From NCBI RefSeq assembly GCF_019393635.1, contig NC_057867.1:51925143-51989142 (forward strand): 64,000 nucleotides of DNA, given 5' to 3'. Below the pieces are notes generated by a model that had not been told where the DNA came from, made no database searches, and worked only from the letters and a program-made list of their open reading frames with translations. This DNA comes from Dromiciops gliroides (lineage: Eukaryota; Chordata; Mammalia; Microbiotheria; Microbiotheriidae). The position numbers and the translations under genes were made by a program. Position 1 is the first letter of the stretch, and each line of letters begins with the position of its first letter. This document shows positions 22,517-33,890 of the stretch, piece after piece.

Positions 22517-22780
22517 GATTGTTCTATCTACCTATCCATCTACCCCTCTAGATGTATTTTATCTAACTTCAATTACAGGGGTCACTATGGGAGGGACAGA
22601 TTATAAATGCTTATAAAAATAACTTAAAAAAAGAAATTGAAGAACTGGGCTATGAATGGGGGCTGCTTGTTAACATGAGTCCTGTGTCTGGTTGGGAAGA
22701 TTGGAGATGAGGCAGAGAGAGAAATGAGAACAATAAAGGTTCAGAAAATGATGAACGGAGGAGAAGAGATGACTACAACT
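22517..22780. other. No gene recognised
   Basis: Short unique interval. Confidence 0.4.
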
Positions 22781-22784
22781 GGCA

Positions 22785-23000
22785 ACATTTCTATGGTGCT
22801 TTAAGGTCTGCACAAAGTACTATACCAACGTCATGGCCTTTGGGCCTTACAGCAACCCTGGGAGGGGAGGGTGCCATAGTCACTCTCATTTTACAGATGA
22901 AGAAATTGAGGCTCAGAGGGGTGGAGTGACTTTCAGGGGAGCACAACTAGAAAGTGTCAGAGCCAGGATTTGAACTTGGATCTGTCCAATGTGAACAAAA
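22785..23000 (-). repeat. MIR relic
   Basis: TCATTTTACAGATGAAGAAA and GAGCCAGGATTTGAACTTGG. Confidence 0.85.
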
Positions 23001-23019
23001 CAAACGTCATGTTGCCAAA

Positions 23020-23222
23020 GGGCAAGATTGATGCAGTGCAAGGAACACTCACTGGATTGGGAATCCAAGGGCATGTGTTCTTACCTCTGCCTCCTACTAC
23101 CTGTGTCATGTTGGAGAAGTGACTCTTCCTCTTGGGGCCTCAGTTTCCTCACCTCTAAAAAGCCTTTGTTAGACCAGACACCTTGTAAAGGCCCTTCTAG
23201 CTCTTTCTGTAAGCCACTGATT
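23020..23222 (+). repeat. MIR relic
   Basis: CTCACTGGATTGGGAATCCA and GGCCTCAGTTTCCTCACCTC. Confidence 0.7.
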
Positions 23223-23224
23223 GT

Positions 23225-24305
23225 TTACTGAGTATTCAGATTCCATTTGTTATGAATTTCATGGGATACAAAGAGGGGAAAGCAATGGGGGCAGATCTGT
23301 TCTCCTTTAGGGTAGAAGACACTGAGAACTAGGGCCTTTTGATATTTTTTCCCTTCTAACACATTGTTGTTTTTATCCATTTTGGAAGTAATTCCATTTT
23401 TTCCCCCTTTCAATTGTTAGTGAGTCTAAGGAGAAAGGTGAGAGTGACTTCCCCGCGTGAGACTCTGTCCTGAAGCTTTGTCCTGCTCTGTTCTGTCACC
23501 TCTCAGAAGTGCAAACAACATGGCACTGCGAGAACGAATTATCCATTCCTGCCCCTCCCTGTGAACATCATAGATGTTCTTGATTCTTTTTTTGGTTATT
23601 TGATGGTGAGAAGACAAAATCAACACGCTCCAAAGCTACACATGGTTCTTGGTTTAGGGGAAGGTTTTAAACTTGGTTTGTGAAGGGGAAGCCAACCCAT
23701 GAGACTTTCTTGGAATGTTCCCTGATTCATTTTGTCCTTGAAATAAGTCATGGGGGCAATAGCCTACTAAGGCCAGTGCAGTAATCTGGGTAACTTGAGT
23801 AGTCCAGGCCAACTGGTGGGACATGGTCTTGATCTCTTCTATGAAAAAGGGCTTCACAAAGAAAGGACCCAGATATGAAGCAAAGCAAAACAAGACAAGG
23901 CTAGGTAAGGTAAGATAGGCTCTTGGGGCCTCTGCAACCTATGCTTTCTTTTCTCTTCATCCTGGTCTCCTTAAGAGTCTTTCCCTGGTTGGCCTTCTCT
24001 GTGATATCCTGGTCCTTCATCCGGGCTGTCCTGTCTCTGTGATGGGGCCTCTCACTTTGTAGCTCTGTCTTCTGATGGCCTGCAGAACTTGGATGTTTGA
24101 CCCCGGCTCTGCTTAGAGCTGGCACGTCATCCTTTCAGGACCATCTTTACTACTGTGGAACCAGACATTGTCGTCTTTCTTATTGAAGCTAGGACTTCAG
24201 GGCCCTTAGAGTAGACAGCAATCTTTCATCAGGAGAATAGACACCAACTCATACAACTGTGCAGGAAACCAGGGACATATATAGGAGTTTGAGTGTAATT
24301 CATAT
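23225..24305. other. Unassigned repeat-poor block
   Basis: About 1.1 kb without a recognised repeat. A hydrophilic frame (about 74 codons, minus, 23901-24125) has no known domain and no splice support. Possibly a degraded exon or unique spacer. Confidence 0.35.
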
Positions 24306-24470
24306 GATCTTAGAGCTAGAAATAGAAGGGGTTTTATGGCCCATTTGGTCCAGCCCTCTCATCTTACAGAGGGGGAATCTGAGGCCCGGGAAGGGGAAGT
24401 GACTTGTCCCTGGTCACACAGGTCTTGACAAAGGCAGGATCTGAAGTCAGGCACCATGCACTAATTAAGT
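24305..24470 (-). repeat. MIR-related relic
   Basis: TCTTAGAGCTAGAAATAGAA, CATCTTACAGAGGGGGAATC and CTTGTCCCTGGTCACACAGG. Confidence 0.75.
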
Positions 24471-24689
24471 GCTTATGATACTAAACACACATCCTTTGAC
24501 TCCCAAACCAATGATGCTTATACTTCCCCAACAGATAAATAAATACAAGATACACAGAAAAGAAATTCAGTTGTTTCAGCAGATAGGCAGCTCTAACTTG
24601 TGGTGTGGGAAGCCTGAAAGGTGTTATGGATGAAGAACCAGTTAGAAGGCCACTTTGTCTGGATGGAAATAAGACCAGAAGGATGGGTG

Positions 24690-24890
24690 GGAACCACTAG
24701 GAAAGAGGATCACCTCTGGCGTCAGAGCACCTCATTCTAAAGCCTGCCTCTGGCACTCATCTGTATGACCTGGAGTAAGTCCCTTCCCCTCCCTGGGCCT
24801 CAGTTTCCTCATCAGTAAAATGGAGGTGTTTGACTGGCTGGCCTTTAGGGTTCCTTCTAGGTCTAGAGCCAGGAGCCTATGATTTACGAG
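24690..24890 (+). repeat. MIR relic
   Basis: CTGTATGACCTGGAGTAAGT, CCTCAGTTTCCTCATCAGTA and TCCTTCTAGGTCTAGAGCCA. Confidence 0.85.
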
Positions 24891-24963
24891 TCTCTGATAT
24901 GGGTTTCTATACTTCTTGGAATTCCTCGCATCCATCACTTCTCACAGCGTAGTCATGGTCCAT

Positions 24964-25487
24964 TCCAGAAGTGTCAAACATGGCGGTTCTCATAGCACTC
25001 CCAAGTGTGGCCTTAACCAGATTAAAATGTAGTTCCTATCTGATTTTAACAGACACGCACATACACACAATATATAAATATAGATATATAGCCACAGAAA
25101 TATTTCAATATATAGATAATTAAAATAGGCATATGTTATATCCATGTTAATATATTAAATCAGATAACCACAAATGTGCATGTATCTACATACATACACA
25201 CATATGTGCAAGTATGTATAAACATTATGGTTTTCTAGGTTAATATGTAGTCTCCCCGCCTCTGCCCCATAATACTTATTTATGGTTTAGTAACTCCTGC
25301 TTCTGTTTGAGTTTTTTTTTTTTTTTTTGGTGAGGTAGTTGGGGTTAAGTGACTTGCCCAGGGTCACACAGCTAGTAAGTGTTAAGTGTCTGAGGCTGGA
25401 TCTGAACTCAGGTCCTCCTGACTCCAGGGCTGGTGCTCTATCTACTGCGCCACCTAGCTGCCCCTCTATTTGAGTTTGACACCATGG
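24964..25487. mobile_element. Non-autonomous DNA transposon, split by SINE
   Basis: Inverted ends: AGAAGTGTCAAACATGGC at the left, GAGTTTGACACCATGGG at the right. The interior holds CCAGATTAAAATGTAGTTCC and GGTTTTCTAGGTTAATATG blocks like a widespread mammalian hAT-type element. About 370 bp excluding the SINE; the interior is AT-expanded. Confidence 0.6.
25314..25464 (-). mobile_element. SINE in DNA transposon
   Basis: Complete minus copy; CTGTTTGAGTTT left versus CTATTTGAGTTT right. Confidence 0.95.
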
Positions 25488-25629
25488 GTCTATTGCATTC
25501 CTGTGTCACAGCTGGTTTACCCGTCCCCTGCCCCACCAATCCATGGGTAACAACAGCTTCCCATTCTTTACTACCACAAGATGTTCTCCTTCCATCACCT
25601 TGTAATGACTGATCATATCCATGCTGTGT

Positions 25630-25885
25630 ACTCCCAAGTAGACTGTGTAAGATCCTTGAAGACAAGACTGGTCTATTTTTGCCTTTGTATCCCTAATGCC
25701 TAGCACAGAGTGTGGCACACAGTAGGCACTTAATAAATGTTTGTCGATTGATTGATTATTGTTTTTTCCCTCTCTCCACCAAGTAGAACACAAGCCCCTT
25801 GAAGGTAGAGACTGGTTTTGTTTTGGCTCTGGATACAGCAGCTGGCACATAGTAGGCACTTGATGTTTGTTCCATTAAATTGAAT
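25630..25885 (+). repeat. Two LINE-2 3' ends in tandem
   Basis: First end at about 25640-25770 (CACACAGTAGGCACTTAATA), second at about 25785-25880 (GGCACATAGTAGGCACTTGA). Confidence 0.8.
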
Positions 25886-26200
25886 TGAATTTGGAAACCT
25901 TATAACCTTTATGGGTAGACAATGCCAGCGTTTGTGCTCTCACGGGAACTGCTAATAGGGAATACACTTGACTGTGTGTGCAGATTAATCACGGTAATTG
26001 TAAGGAGAACATTTGTCATTTTGTCCAAATGGCTTTTAGCTTTCTGACACAGATAAGCATCCACTTGGGAGTATCCCGAGGCCACCATGTGCACTCCTGG
26101 CATCCAGCAGTCTGTACTGTCTGAAAGTTTTTCAGCTTACTCAAATCTGTTGTGGCATCTAAACAGAACAGAACATCCACTGTAACTGGGCTCGTTTCTT
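25885..26200. promoter_or_regulatory. Candidate conserved non-coding element
   Basis: Repeat-free; contains GATTAATCACGGTAATTG near 25983 and CACAGATAAGC near 26048 (GATA-like). No coding frame is convincing. Confidence 0.25.
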
Positions 26201-26449
26201 CAAGTTTTATGGTTATTCAATTGTGTACCAGGGAAATCGTGTCTGTCTGTACCTTAGTTGGAGGGATTTGGTTCTGTCACACCCACTGCCGGCTTCTGTC
26301 CTATAGTTGAAGAGACTCTTTAGACTCTAGGGATGTTGACTAGGAGTGTGTGACCGGCCACCCACAGCCCACAACTATAGCCATGCCACAAGGGAGCCAT
26401 CCTTCCCATCTGGAACCAGCTGTGCTCCTGCAGCCACATAGCCTTGTGG

Positions 26450-26960
26450 GGAAAACTGTCCCTATTCTGGTTATCTAGTCAGTTTTGCCTTAGCTTCACT
26501 ACAAACATATCAACCAAGTCATATTTCTGAGGGTGAGTGCACTAGACAAGCTTATGTTTGGATTTGTTCTATTGAGAAACTTTCCTCCTACAAAGTCTTA
26601 TAGCTGGGCTCCTTTGTTCTCAGCACTGTAAGTGTGTGTTGCATTCTGAGCTAGAGTCCTTGGAAATCTCAAATACGGTATCCTCAGGAAAGCAGAATCA
26701 CACAGTCATTGGCTTAAGATTTAGAAATGAATCTTGTACTGGTGCCTTGGCCACATTTGCTCCCTAATTGTGTGCTTCTCTACTTGTATTCACCTCATGT
26801 CTCTACTCTTTCCGTTGATGGTATGTGTATTTGCCAGAGGATATGCCCCAGATTTGTGGGGAAAATGTTTTATGGCTACTTTTAGGAATATGCTATTTCA
26901 TTAAATGCCTTTGCTTTGAACTTAAGTTAACTATTAAGGTGAACACATTGGTGGGGGCTC
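26450..26960 (+). mobile_element. Degenerate LTR with tRNA-Pro-like primer site
   Basis: ATTAAATGCCTTTGC (26901) is an LTR-like poly(A) region; the LTR appears to end GAACACA at 26947. Four bases on, TGGGGGCTC at 26952-26960 matches the first nine bases of the usual tRNA-Pro primer-binding site; the rest is eroded. The 5' edge is a guess, and internal genes are absent. Confidence 0.4.
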
Positions 26961-27044
26961 ACAAGCTAAGGCTTTGAGTGGATGCAGAACCATAGAGTAC
27001 CTTGAACCTAGTATGGGTGATCCATGTTTAAGCTGGGGGTACCC

Positions 27045-27590
27045 TAGATGCTACATTCCTAAATCTAGCCCTCCTCCAGACCTCCCTCCTTCTGTCAAAT
27101 GTACCACCACCCTTCTAGTCACTCGAGTTCCCAGTCACAAAATATCATCCTCAACTCTTCACTCTCTCATCCTTGATGACATCCCTTTTCTCTATTAACA
27201 GACATCATCCTAGTTCAGGCCCTCATTACCCCTTCCCTGAACTATTGCATTAGCCTCCTAATATGTCTCTTTTTTGGGGGGGCAGTGAGGGTTAAGTGAC
27301 TTGCCCAGGGTCACACAGCTAGTAAGTGTCACGTGTCTGAGGCCGGATTTGAACTCAGGTCCTCCTGAATCCAGGACCAGTGCTCTATCCACTGCGCCAC
27401 CTAGCTGCCCCCTAATATGTCTCTTTGTCTTCAGTGTCTCTTCCCTCTCTGATCCATTCTCCACACACTGCCACAATGATATTCCTAAAAGAGATGTGAT
27501 CTTGTCAATTCCAAACTAAAAATTTCAATAGTTTCCTATTGCCCCTTAGGATAAAATATGAAATTTTCAACCTGGCATTTCATAGGATCA
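27045..27590 (+). repeat. LINE-2 ORF2 relic split by SINE
   Basis: CATCATCCTAGTTCAGGCCC and GAACTATTGCATTAGCCTCC are typical LINE-2 ORF2 text; it resumes after the SINE with CACACACTGCCACAATGATA. Confidence 0.75.
27272..27410 (-). mobile_element. SINE in LINE-2
   Basis: Complete minus copy; CCTAATATGTCTCTT at 27257-27271 and 27411-27425. Confidence 0.95.
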
Positions 27591-27745
27591 TAGGATCCTA
27601 GATCTAGAGGTGGAAGGAATATCAGATGCTATCTGGTCCAACCCCTTAATTTTACATATAAGGAAAATGAGGCACAAAGAGGTAAGCATCTCAGAGTCAA
27701 AATTTGAATCCAGATCTTTTGAATCCAAAGTCAGGGTTCTTTCCA
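27590..27745 (-). repeat. MIR-related relic
   Basis: GATCCTAGATCTAGAGGTGG and AGGAAAATGAGGCACAAAGA. Confidence 0.75.
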
Positions 27746-27960
27746 TTGGACAGAATGAGGTGAGCAGAGCCAGGAAGACAATATACATAGTGACTACAAC
27801 AATGCATATGGAAATTTTAAAAACCCTGAAAGCCGTGGGGTTTTTTGAGGCATGGAATGACCTCTTTATAAGACAACCTTAAGCAGAAAGATTTTAATGG
27901 CTGTAAACTCCTCTAAAATATCATATTCACCAACCTCAGCCTCTCTGGTAGCAGGGATGC
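27745..27960 (+). mobile_element. L1 3' fragment
   Basis: GAATGAGGTGAGCAGAGCCA and GACTACAACAATGCATATGG match the L1 copy at 8925-8990; degraded afterwards. Confidence 0.55.
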
Positions 27961-28230
27961 ACCACCACATGGGAAATCTCAACATGACTTTTGAAATACT
28001 GTCTGTGAGGCAAATGTGGTTGCTTGTCTGAGGAGGCAGATGATTGGCAGGCTGTCCCTTCCAGTCCTGGATGTATAGTCATTAAGAGCTGATGGAACAT
28101 TGGGTGTAAGTGTGGGCTGAGACTCAGTATGGAAGGTACTAAGAGCCTTCTCCCAGAACCAGACAGCCTAGTCTTTTTTTTAGACTTTTCATTTTAGAAA
28201 GGAAATTACTTTAAAAAACATTTCGGGGGT

Positions 28231-28409
28231 GGGGTGGGGTGGCTAGGTGGCGCAGTGGATAAAGCACCGGCCCTGGATTCAGGAGTTCCTGAGTTCAAAT
28301 CCGGCCTCAGACACTTGACACTTACTAGCTGTGTGACCCTGGGCAAGTCACTCAACCCCCATTGCCTTGCAAAAACAAAAACAAAAACAAAAAAACAAAC
28401 AAACAAAAC
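28231..28409 (+). mobile_element. SINE with long A-rich tail
   Basis: Plus copy whose tail has grown to about 40 bp of AAAAAC units; CATTTCGGGGGT on the left, CATTTGGGGGT on the right. Confidence 0.9.
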
Positions 28410-28420
28410 CATTTGGGGGT

Positions 28421-28559
28421 GCAGCTAGGTGGTGCAGTGGATAAAGCACCGGCCTTGGATTTAGGAGGACCTAAGTTCAAATCCACCCTCATACACTTGA
28501 CATTTACTAGCTGTGTGACCCTGGACAAGTCACTTAACCCTCATTGCCCCGCAAAAAAA
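28421..28559 (+). mobile_element. SINE, tandem with previous
   Basis: Second plus copy starting 12 bp after the previous one; several substitutions. Confidence 0.95.
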
Positions 28560-28639
28560 TAAATACTATGGTGCCATAAGAAATGATAAAAAGGATGATT
28601 TCAGAGATATAAAGAAGCTATGGAATTACTCTCCCAGAA

Positions 28640-29680
28640 AAAAGCTGGTTGAGTCTCTCCCTTAGGTCTCTTTGAGTATCCCTGAGGGTCAGAGGGATAT
28701 ATCTTCATTTAAATTTTATTAGTTCAAACACTTATTCTGTAGGGTTCCTTGTTAACTATCAGTGATTAGCACATTAGTTCCATTTAACCAATTGACATCA
28801 ATTAGCTTTTACCAAGGGACTTTTACTATAAACATTTCCCTCCATTCCCCGGGGGGCAGATTCTCTCTATTACAACCTCAGTCCCAGGGGAGAGTTGGCT
28901 CAGACTTGATGTAGCTTGAACATAGCATTGGCCCCACCAATTTCACTTCCAAATGTAGCATAGTGGCTGGATGAGTCTTCATATCAACTATCCCTGGCTG
29001 GGTTCCAGAGGTCATTTTGCCAGATTTCAATGCTGGATTGGCTAGCTGGCTGCAAAACCTTGTATGAATTCCTAGACCTCTGGTCCCGTTCTGACCTTTC
29101 AAAACTCATAGTTATTTTCTTTCTTTCTTTTTAAAAAAAATTTTTTTTAATTAAAAAAAATTTTTTAGTGAGGCAATCGGGGTTAAGTGACTTGCCCAAG
29201 GTCACACAGCTAGTAAGTATTAAGTGTCTGAGGCCAGATTTGAACTCAGGTCCTCCTGACTCCAGGGCCGGTGCTCTATCCACTGCGCCACCTAGCTGCC
29301 CCTCATAGTTATTTTCAGTATTCCTTCAGCTAAAGTCAAAACAGAATAAATTCAGAGAGACCTTCAGAGAGGCCCATATTCGGGGGCCATGTGTTGGCCT
29401 CCAATGGGGAGGGTGAAAGGCCCCTCTTCTTACAACCTTGTTTGTTTCACCAGAACCCATCCAGACAGGAAAGAGCCTGCCCAGTAGGAAAGGACTCACT
29501 TTTGCTGTTAAGTACCTTTTGAATGAACCCCAGTTCCACCTTCACAGTTAATCAAAAAGATATTTCTTTACCAGTGGTTAGTGGACCAAAACCAGCTATA
29601 GAATGTCTACACTTGCTCCAAATTGGGGAGCAGGGCTCCACCATTATATGTCATCGTGCCTGTTGAGAAGCAGGCTTCTG
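28640..29680. repeat. Unclassified dispersed repeat with two SINEs
   Basis: The part at about 28720-28840 matches 63440-63540 in the same orientation (shared: GATTAGCAC/GAATAGCAC, TTTAACCA, AATTAGCTTT). The rest is repeat-poor. It could be LTR-derived; class unknown. Confidence 0.4.
29119..29301 (-). mobile_element. SINE
   Basis: Minus copy with an extended A/T tail; CTCATAGTTATTTT at 29105-29118 and 29302-29315. Confidence 0.95.
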
Positions 29681-29831
29681 GGGAAGCTAGGTGGCGCAGT
29701 GGATAAAGCACTGGCCTTAGATTCAGGAGGACCTGAGTTCGAATCCGACCTCAGACACTTAATACTTACTAGCTGTGTGACCCAAGGCAAGTCACTTAAC
29801 CCTCATTGACCTGCCAAAAAAAAAAAGAAAA
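29679..29831 (+). mobile_element. SINE
   Basis: Plus copy; GAGAAGCAGGCTTC at 29665-29678 and about 29832-29845. Confidence 0.95.
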
Positions 29832-29924
29832 GAGAAGCAGGCTTCCAATCCTCTTTCTAGTGCGAATTGCATCAGCCACGCCCACTGGGCTGGGCGTGAG
29901 ACCCCATTACACTTATAGGATCTG

Positions 29925-30265
29925 ATGGAGAGGAAAGTGAGTAGAACCAGGAAAACAATTTCTACAACATTTCAAAGGAAAGTAACTTTGAAAGACTTAA
30001 GAACTCTGATCAAGGTAATGACCAACCACAATTCCAAAAGACCCAAGATGAAATCATGCTGTCCACCTTCTGCCAGAGAGTGGATGGATGGATGGCAGAC
30101 CAAGATGCCCAATTTTGGACATGGCCAATGGGGGAATTGTTTGGCTCGATTATGTGTATTTGTTACAAAAGTTTTGTTTTTCTTTTTTCCAATTGGGCAG
30201 GTGGGAGGAAAAGGAAATAAATGCTTGTTAATTGAAAAAGTAAAATAAAATAAAAGTTACTCGGA
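29925..30265 (+). mobile_element. L1 3' end fragment
   Basis: GTGAGTAGAACCAGGAAAAC, GTAATGACCAACCACAATTC and GGGAGGAAAAGGAAATAAAT, ending in an A-rich tail of TAAAA units. Confidence 0.75.
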
Positions 30266-30926
30266 ATAGCTTAGTCATTCACAGTTACTCTTCAAACAAA
30301 ACTGCTGTTACTCTATACAATGTACCCTTGGTTCTGCTCATTTCACTCTGCATTATTTCATGCAAGTCTTTTCATGCTTTCCTAAAATTAACCTGCTCAT
30401 CATTTCTTACAGCACACTAGTATTCCATCACAACTATATATCACAACTTATTCAGCTGTTCCCCAATTGACAGACAATCCCTCAATTTCCAGTTCTTTAT
30501 CAGCAGAAAGACAGTGGCTATCAATATTTAAAAACAGATTATTTTCCTTTTTCCCTCCTCATCTTGGGAAACAGACCTAATAGTGGTATTACTAGGTCAA
30601 AAGTTATACAGTTTTCTAACTTTTTGGGCATAAATCCAGATTGCTTTCCAAAATGGTTGGATCAGTTCACAGGTTCACCAACAGTGTATTAATGTCCCAA
30701 TTTTTCTACATCCCTTCCAAGATTTGTCATTTCCCCCTTCTATCATTTTAGCCAATCTGATAGGTATGAGACAGTACCTCACAGTTGTTTTAATTTGCAT
30801 TCCTCTAATCAATAATGATTTACAACATTTTTTTTCATATAGCTATATATGGCTTTGGTTTCTTCTTTCAAAAACTGCCTGTTCATATCCTTTGACCATT
30901 TCAATAGGGGAATGACTTGTATTTTT

Positions 30927-31069
30927 CTTTTTAGTGAGGCAATTGGGGTTCAGTGACTTGCCCAGGGTCACACAGCTAGTAAGTGTTAAGTGTCTGAGGC
31001 TGGATTTGAACTCAGGTACTCCTGACTCCAGGGCCGGTGCTCTATCCACTGTGCCATCTAGCTGCCCCT
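30927..31069 (-). mobile_element. SINE in L1
   Basis: Complete minus copy; TGACTTGTATTTTT at 30913-30926 and 31070-31083. Confidence 0.95.
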
Positions 31070-32079
31070 TGACTTGTATTTTTATAAATTTGACTTAGTT
31101 CTCAACATATTTGAAATATGAGGCCTTTATCCAATATACTGTCTGTACAGTTTTTTCTCCCATTTTTCTGATTTCCTTCTAATCTTGTCTACAGTGGTTT
31201 TATTTATTTAAAAAAAACTTTTATTTTTATTTAATCAAAATTATCCGGTTTACGTCCCATAATGCTATCTCTTGTTTATTCATAATTTTTTCTCCTATTC
31301 CTAAACCTGATAGGTAATACATTCCATGTTCTTCTAATTTACTTATGATATCTCCTTTTAAGTCTAGGTCATGTATCTATTTAGACCTTATCTTGATGAA
31401 TGGTGTAAGATATCGGTCTATATCTAGTTCTGCCAGACTGCTTTCCACTTTTCCCAATTTTTTATACCAAATAATGAGTTCTTATCCCCAAAGTTTAAAT
31501 CTTTATGTTTATCAAACACAATGCTACTATAATTATTCACTACTGTGCATTGTATACCCACTCTATTCCACTGATCTACAATTCTATTTCTTAGCTAGCA
31601 CCAGAGAGTTTTGATAATTACTATTTTATAATGCAGCTTAAGGTCTAGTACTGCTAGAACACCTCTCTTTACATTTTTTCATTGATTCCTTTAATATTCT
31701 TGACCTTTTGTTCTTTCAAATGAATTTTATTATTATTTTTTATAGCTCAATAAAATAAGTTTTGCTAGTTTAATTGGGATGACACTGAATAAATAGATTA
31801 GGTTAGGTACAATTGTCATTTTTCTTATAAATGCCTTGGCCCACCCATGAACAATTAATATTTCTCCAATTATTTAAACCTGACTTTATTTGTATAAAAA
31901 GTGTTTTATAATTATGTTCGTATAGTTCCTGGGTCTGTCTTAGCAGGTATACTCCCAGGTATTTTATATTGTCTATGGTTATTTTAAATGAAATAGCTCT
32001 TAATATCACGTCTTGCAGGGTTTTGTTGATGATATGTAGAAATGCTTATGATTTATGTGGGTTTATTTCATATCCTGCT

Positions 32080-32306
32080 GTTCAGTTTTTTCAGTCATAT
32101 TTGACTCTTTGTGACCCCATTTAAGTTTTTTTTCAAAGATACTGGAGTGGTCCATCATTTTCTTCTCTAGCTCATCTTACAGATGAGGAAACTGAGGCAA
32201 ATAGAGTGAAGTAACTTGCCCAGGGTCACCTAGCTAGTAAGTGTCTTAGAATGCAGGAAGAAGAGTGTGACTCTAGACCCAGAACTCTATCCACTGGGCC
32301 ACCTTT
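32080..32306 (-). mobile_element. RTE-tailed CORE-SINE in L1
   Basis: The RTE-like tail is on the left (GTCATATTTGACTCTTTGTG, AAAGATACTGGAGTGG); CORE and tRNA-like head follow to the right. Confidence 0.8.
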
Positions 32307-33239
32307 TATGTCCTGCTCCTTTGCTAAAATGATTGTTTCCACTGATTTTTCAGTTGAATCTCTAGGATTTTCTAAATATACCATCATATTATCTGCAAAA
32401 AGAGATAGTTTTATTACCTCCTTGCCCATTCTGATTCCTTCAATTTCTTTTTCTTTTCTTATTGCCATTGCTAACATTTCTAGTACAGTACTGAATAATA
32501 CTGGTGATAATGGGATTTCTTGTTTCACTCCTGATTTGACTAGGAATGCTTCTAGCTTATCTTCATTACAGATAATGCTTGCGGATGGTTTTAGGTAGAT
32601 GTTTCTTATCATTTTAAGAGAAAAACCATTTATGCCTATGCTTTCACGTGTTCTTAATAGGAATGAATGTTACATTTTGTCCAAAGACTTTTCTTTATCT
32701 CCCGATATAATCATGATTTTTATTGCTTTTGTTATTGTTATATGTATAATCTTTGTGATATATTGTTGTAGTCTCCTAGTTATTATTCTATTTAAGATTT
32801 TTGCATCAATGTTCATTAATGAAATTGGTCTATGATTTTCTTTCTCTGTTTTTGCTCTTCCTGGTTTAGATATCAGCACCATATTTGTTTCATAAAAGGA
32901 GTTTGTTAGAACTCCTTTGCTTATTATTCCAAATAATTTATTCAATGTTGGAATTAGTTGAACTTGAAACATTTGGCAGAATTCACTTGTAAATCCATCT
33001 GGTTCTGATGCTGTTTTCTTAGGAAGTTCATTTATGGTCGATTCAATTTCTTTTCCTAAAATCGGTTTATTTAGATATTTTATTTCCTCTTCTGTTAATA
33101 TGGGCAGTTTACATTTTTGTGAGTGCTCTTCCATTTCACTTAAATTGTTAAATTTATTGTCATATAACTGGGCAAACTAACTCCTAATAATTGCTTTAAT
33201 TTCATCTTCATTAGTGGTGTATTTACTCTTTTCATTCTT

Positions 33240-33381
33240 TTTTTTTTTTTTTGGTGTGGGGGCAATTGGGGTTAAGTGACTTGCCCAGGGTCACACAGCT
33301 AGTAAGTCTGAGGCCAGATTTGAACTCAGGTCCTCCTGACTCCAGGGCTGGTGCTCTATCCACTGTGCCACCTAGCTGCCC
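33240..33381 (-). mobile_element. SINE in L1
   Basis: Minus copy missing GTGTTAA near the CORE; TACTCTTTTCATTCTT at 33224-33239 and 33382-33397. Confidence 0.95.
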
Positions 33382-33743
33382 TACTCTTTTCATTCTTGAT
33401 ACTTGTGATTTGTTTTTCTTCTCTCTTTTTAAAAATCATATTAACCAATGCATTATTTATTTATTCATAAAACCAACTCCTAGTTTTAATGATTGATTCA
33501 ATGGTTTTCTTACATTCAACTTTATTAAACTCACCTTTAATTTTTAGGGTTTGCAATTTGGTGATTAATTGGGGATTTTTAATTTGTTCTTTTTCTAGTT
33601 TTTCCAATTGCATACCTGATCCATTGATCTGTTCTTTCTCCATTTTATTGATGTAAACATTTAAAGATATAAATTTTCTTCTGATTGCTGCTTTTCCTCC
33701 ATCTCATAAATTTTGGTATGTTGTCTCATTTTTATCATTCCTT

Positions 33744-33890
33744 TTTTTTTTTTGGTAGGGGCAATGAGGATTAAGTGACTTGCCCAGGGTCACACAGCTA
33801 GTAAGTGTCAAGTGTTTGATGTCAAATTTGAACTCAGGTCCTCCTGAATCCAGGGCTGGTGCTTTATCCACTGCGCCACCTAGCTGCCCC
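33744..33890 (-). mobile_element. SINE in L1
   Basis: Complete minus copy; ATCATTCCTTTT on both sides. Confidence 0.95.
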
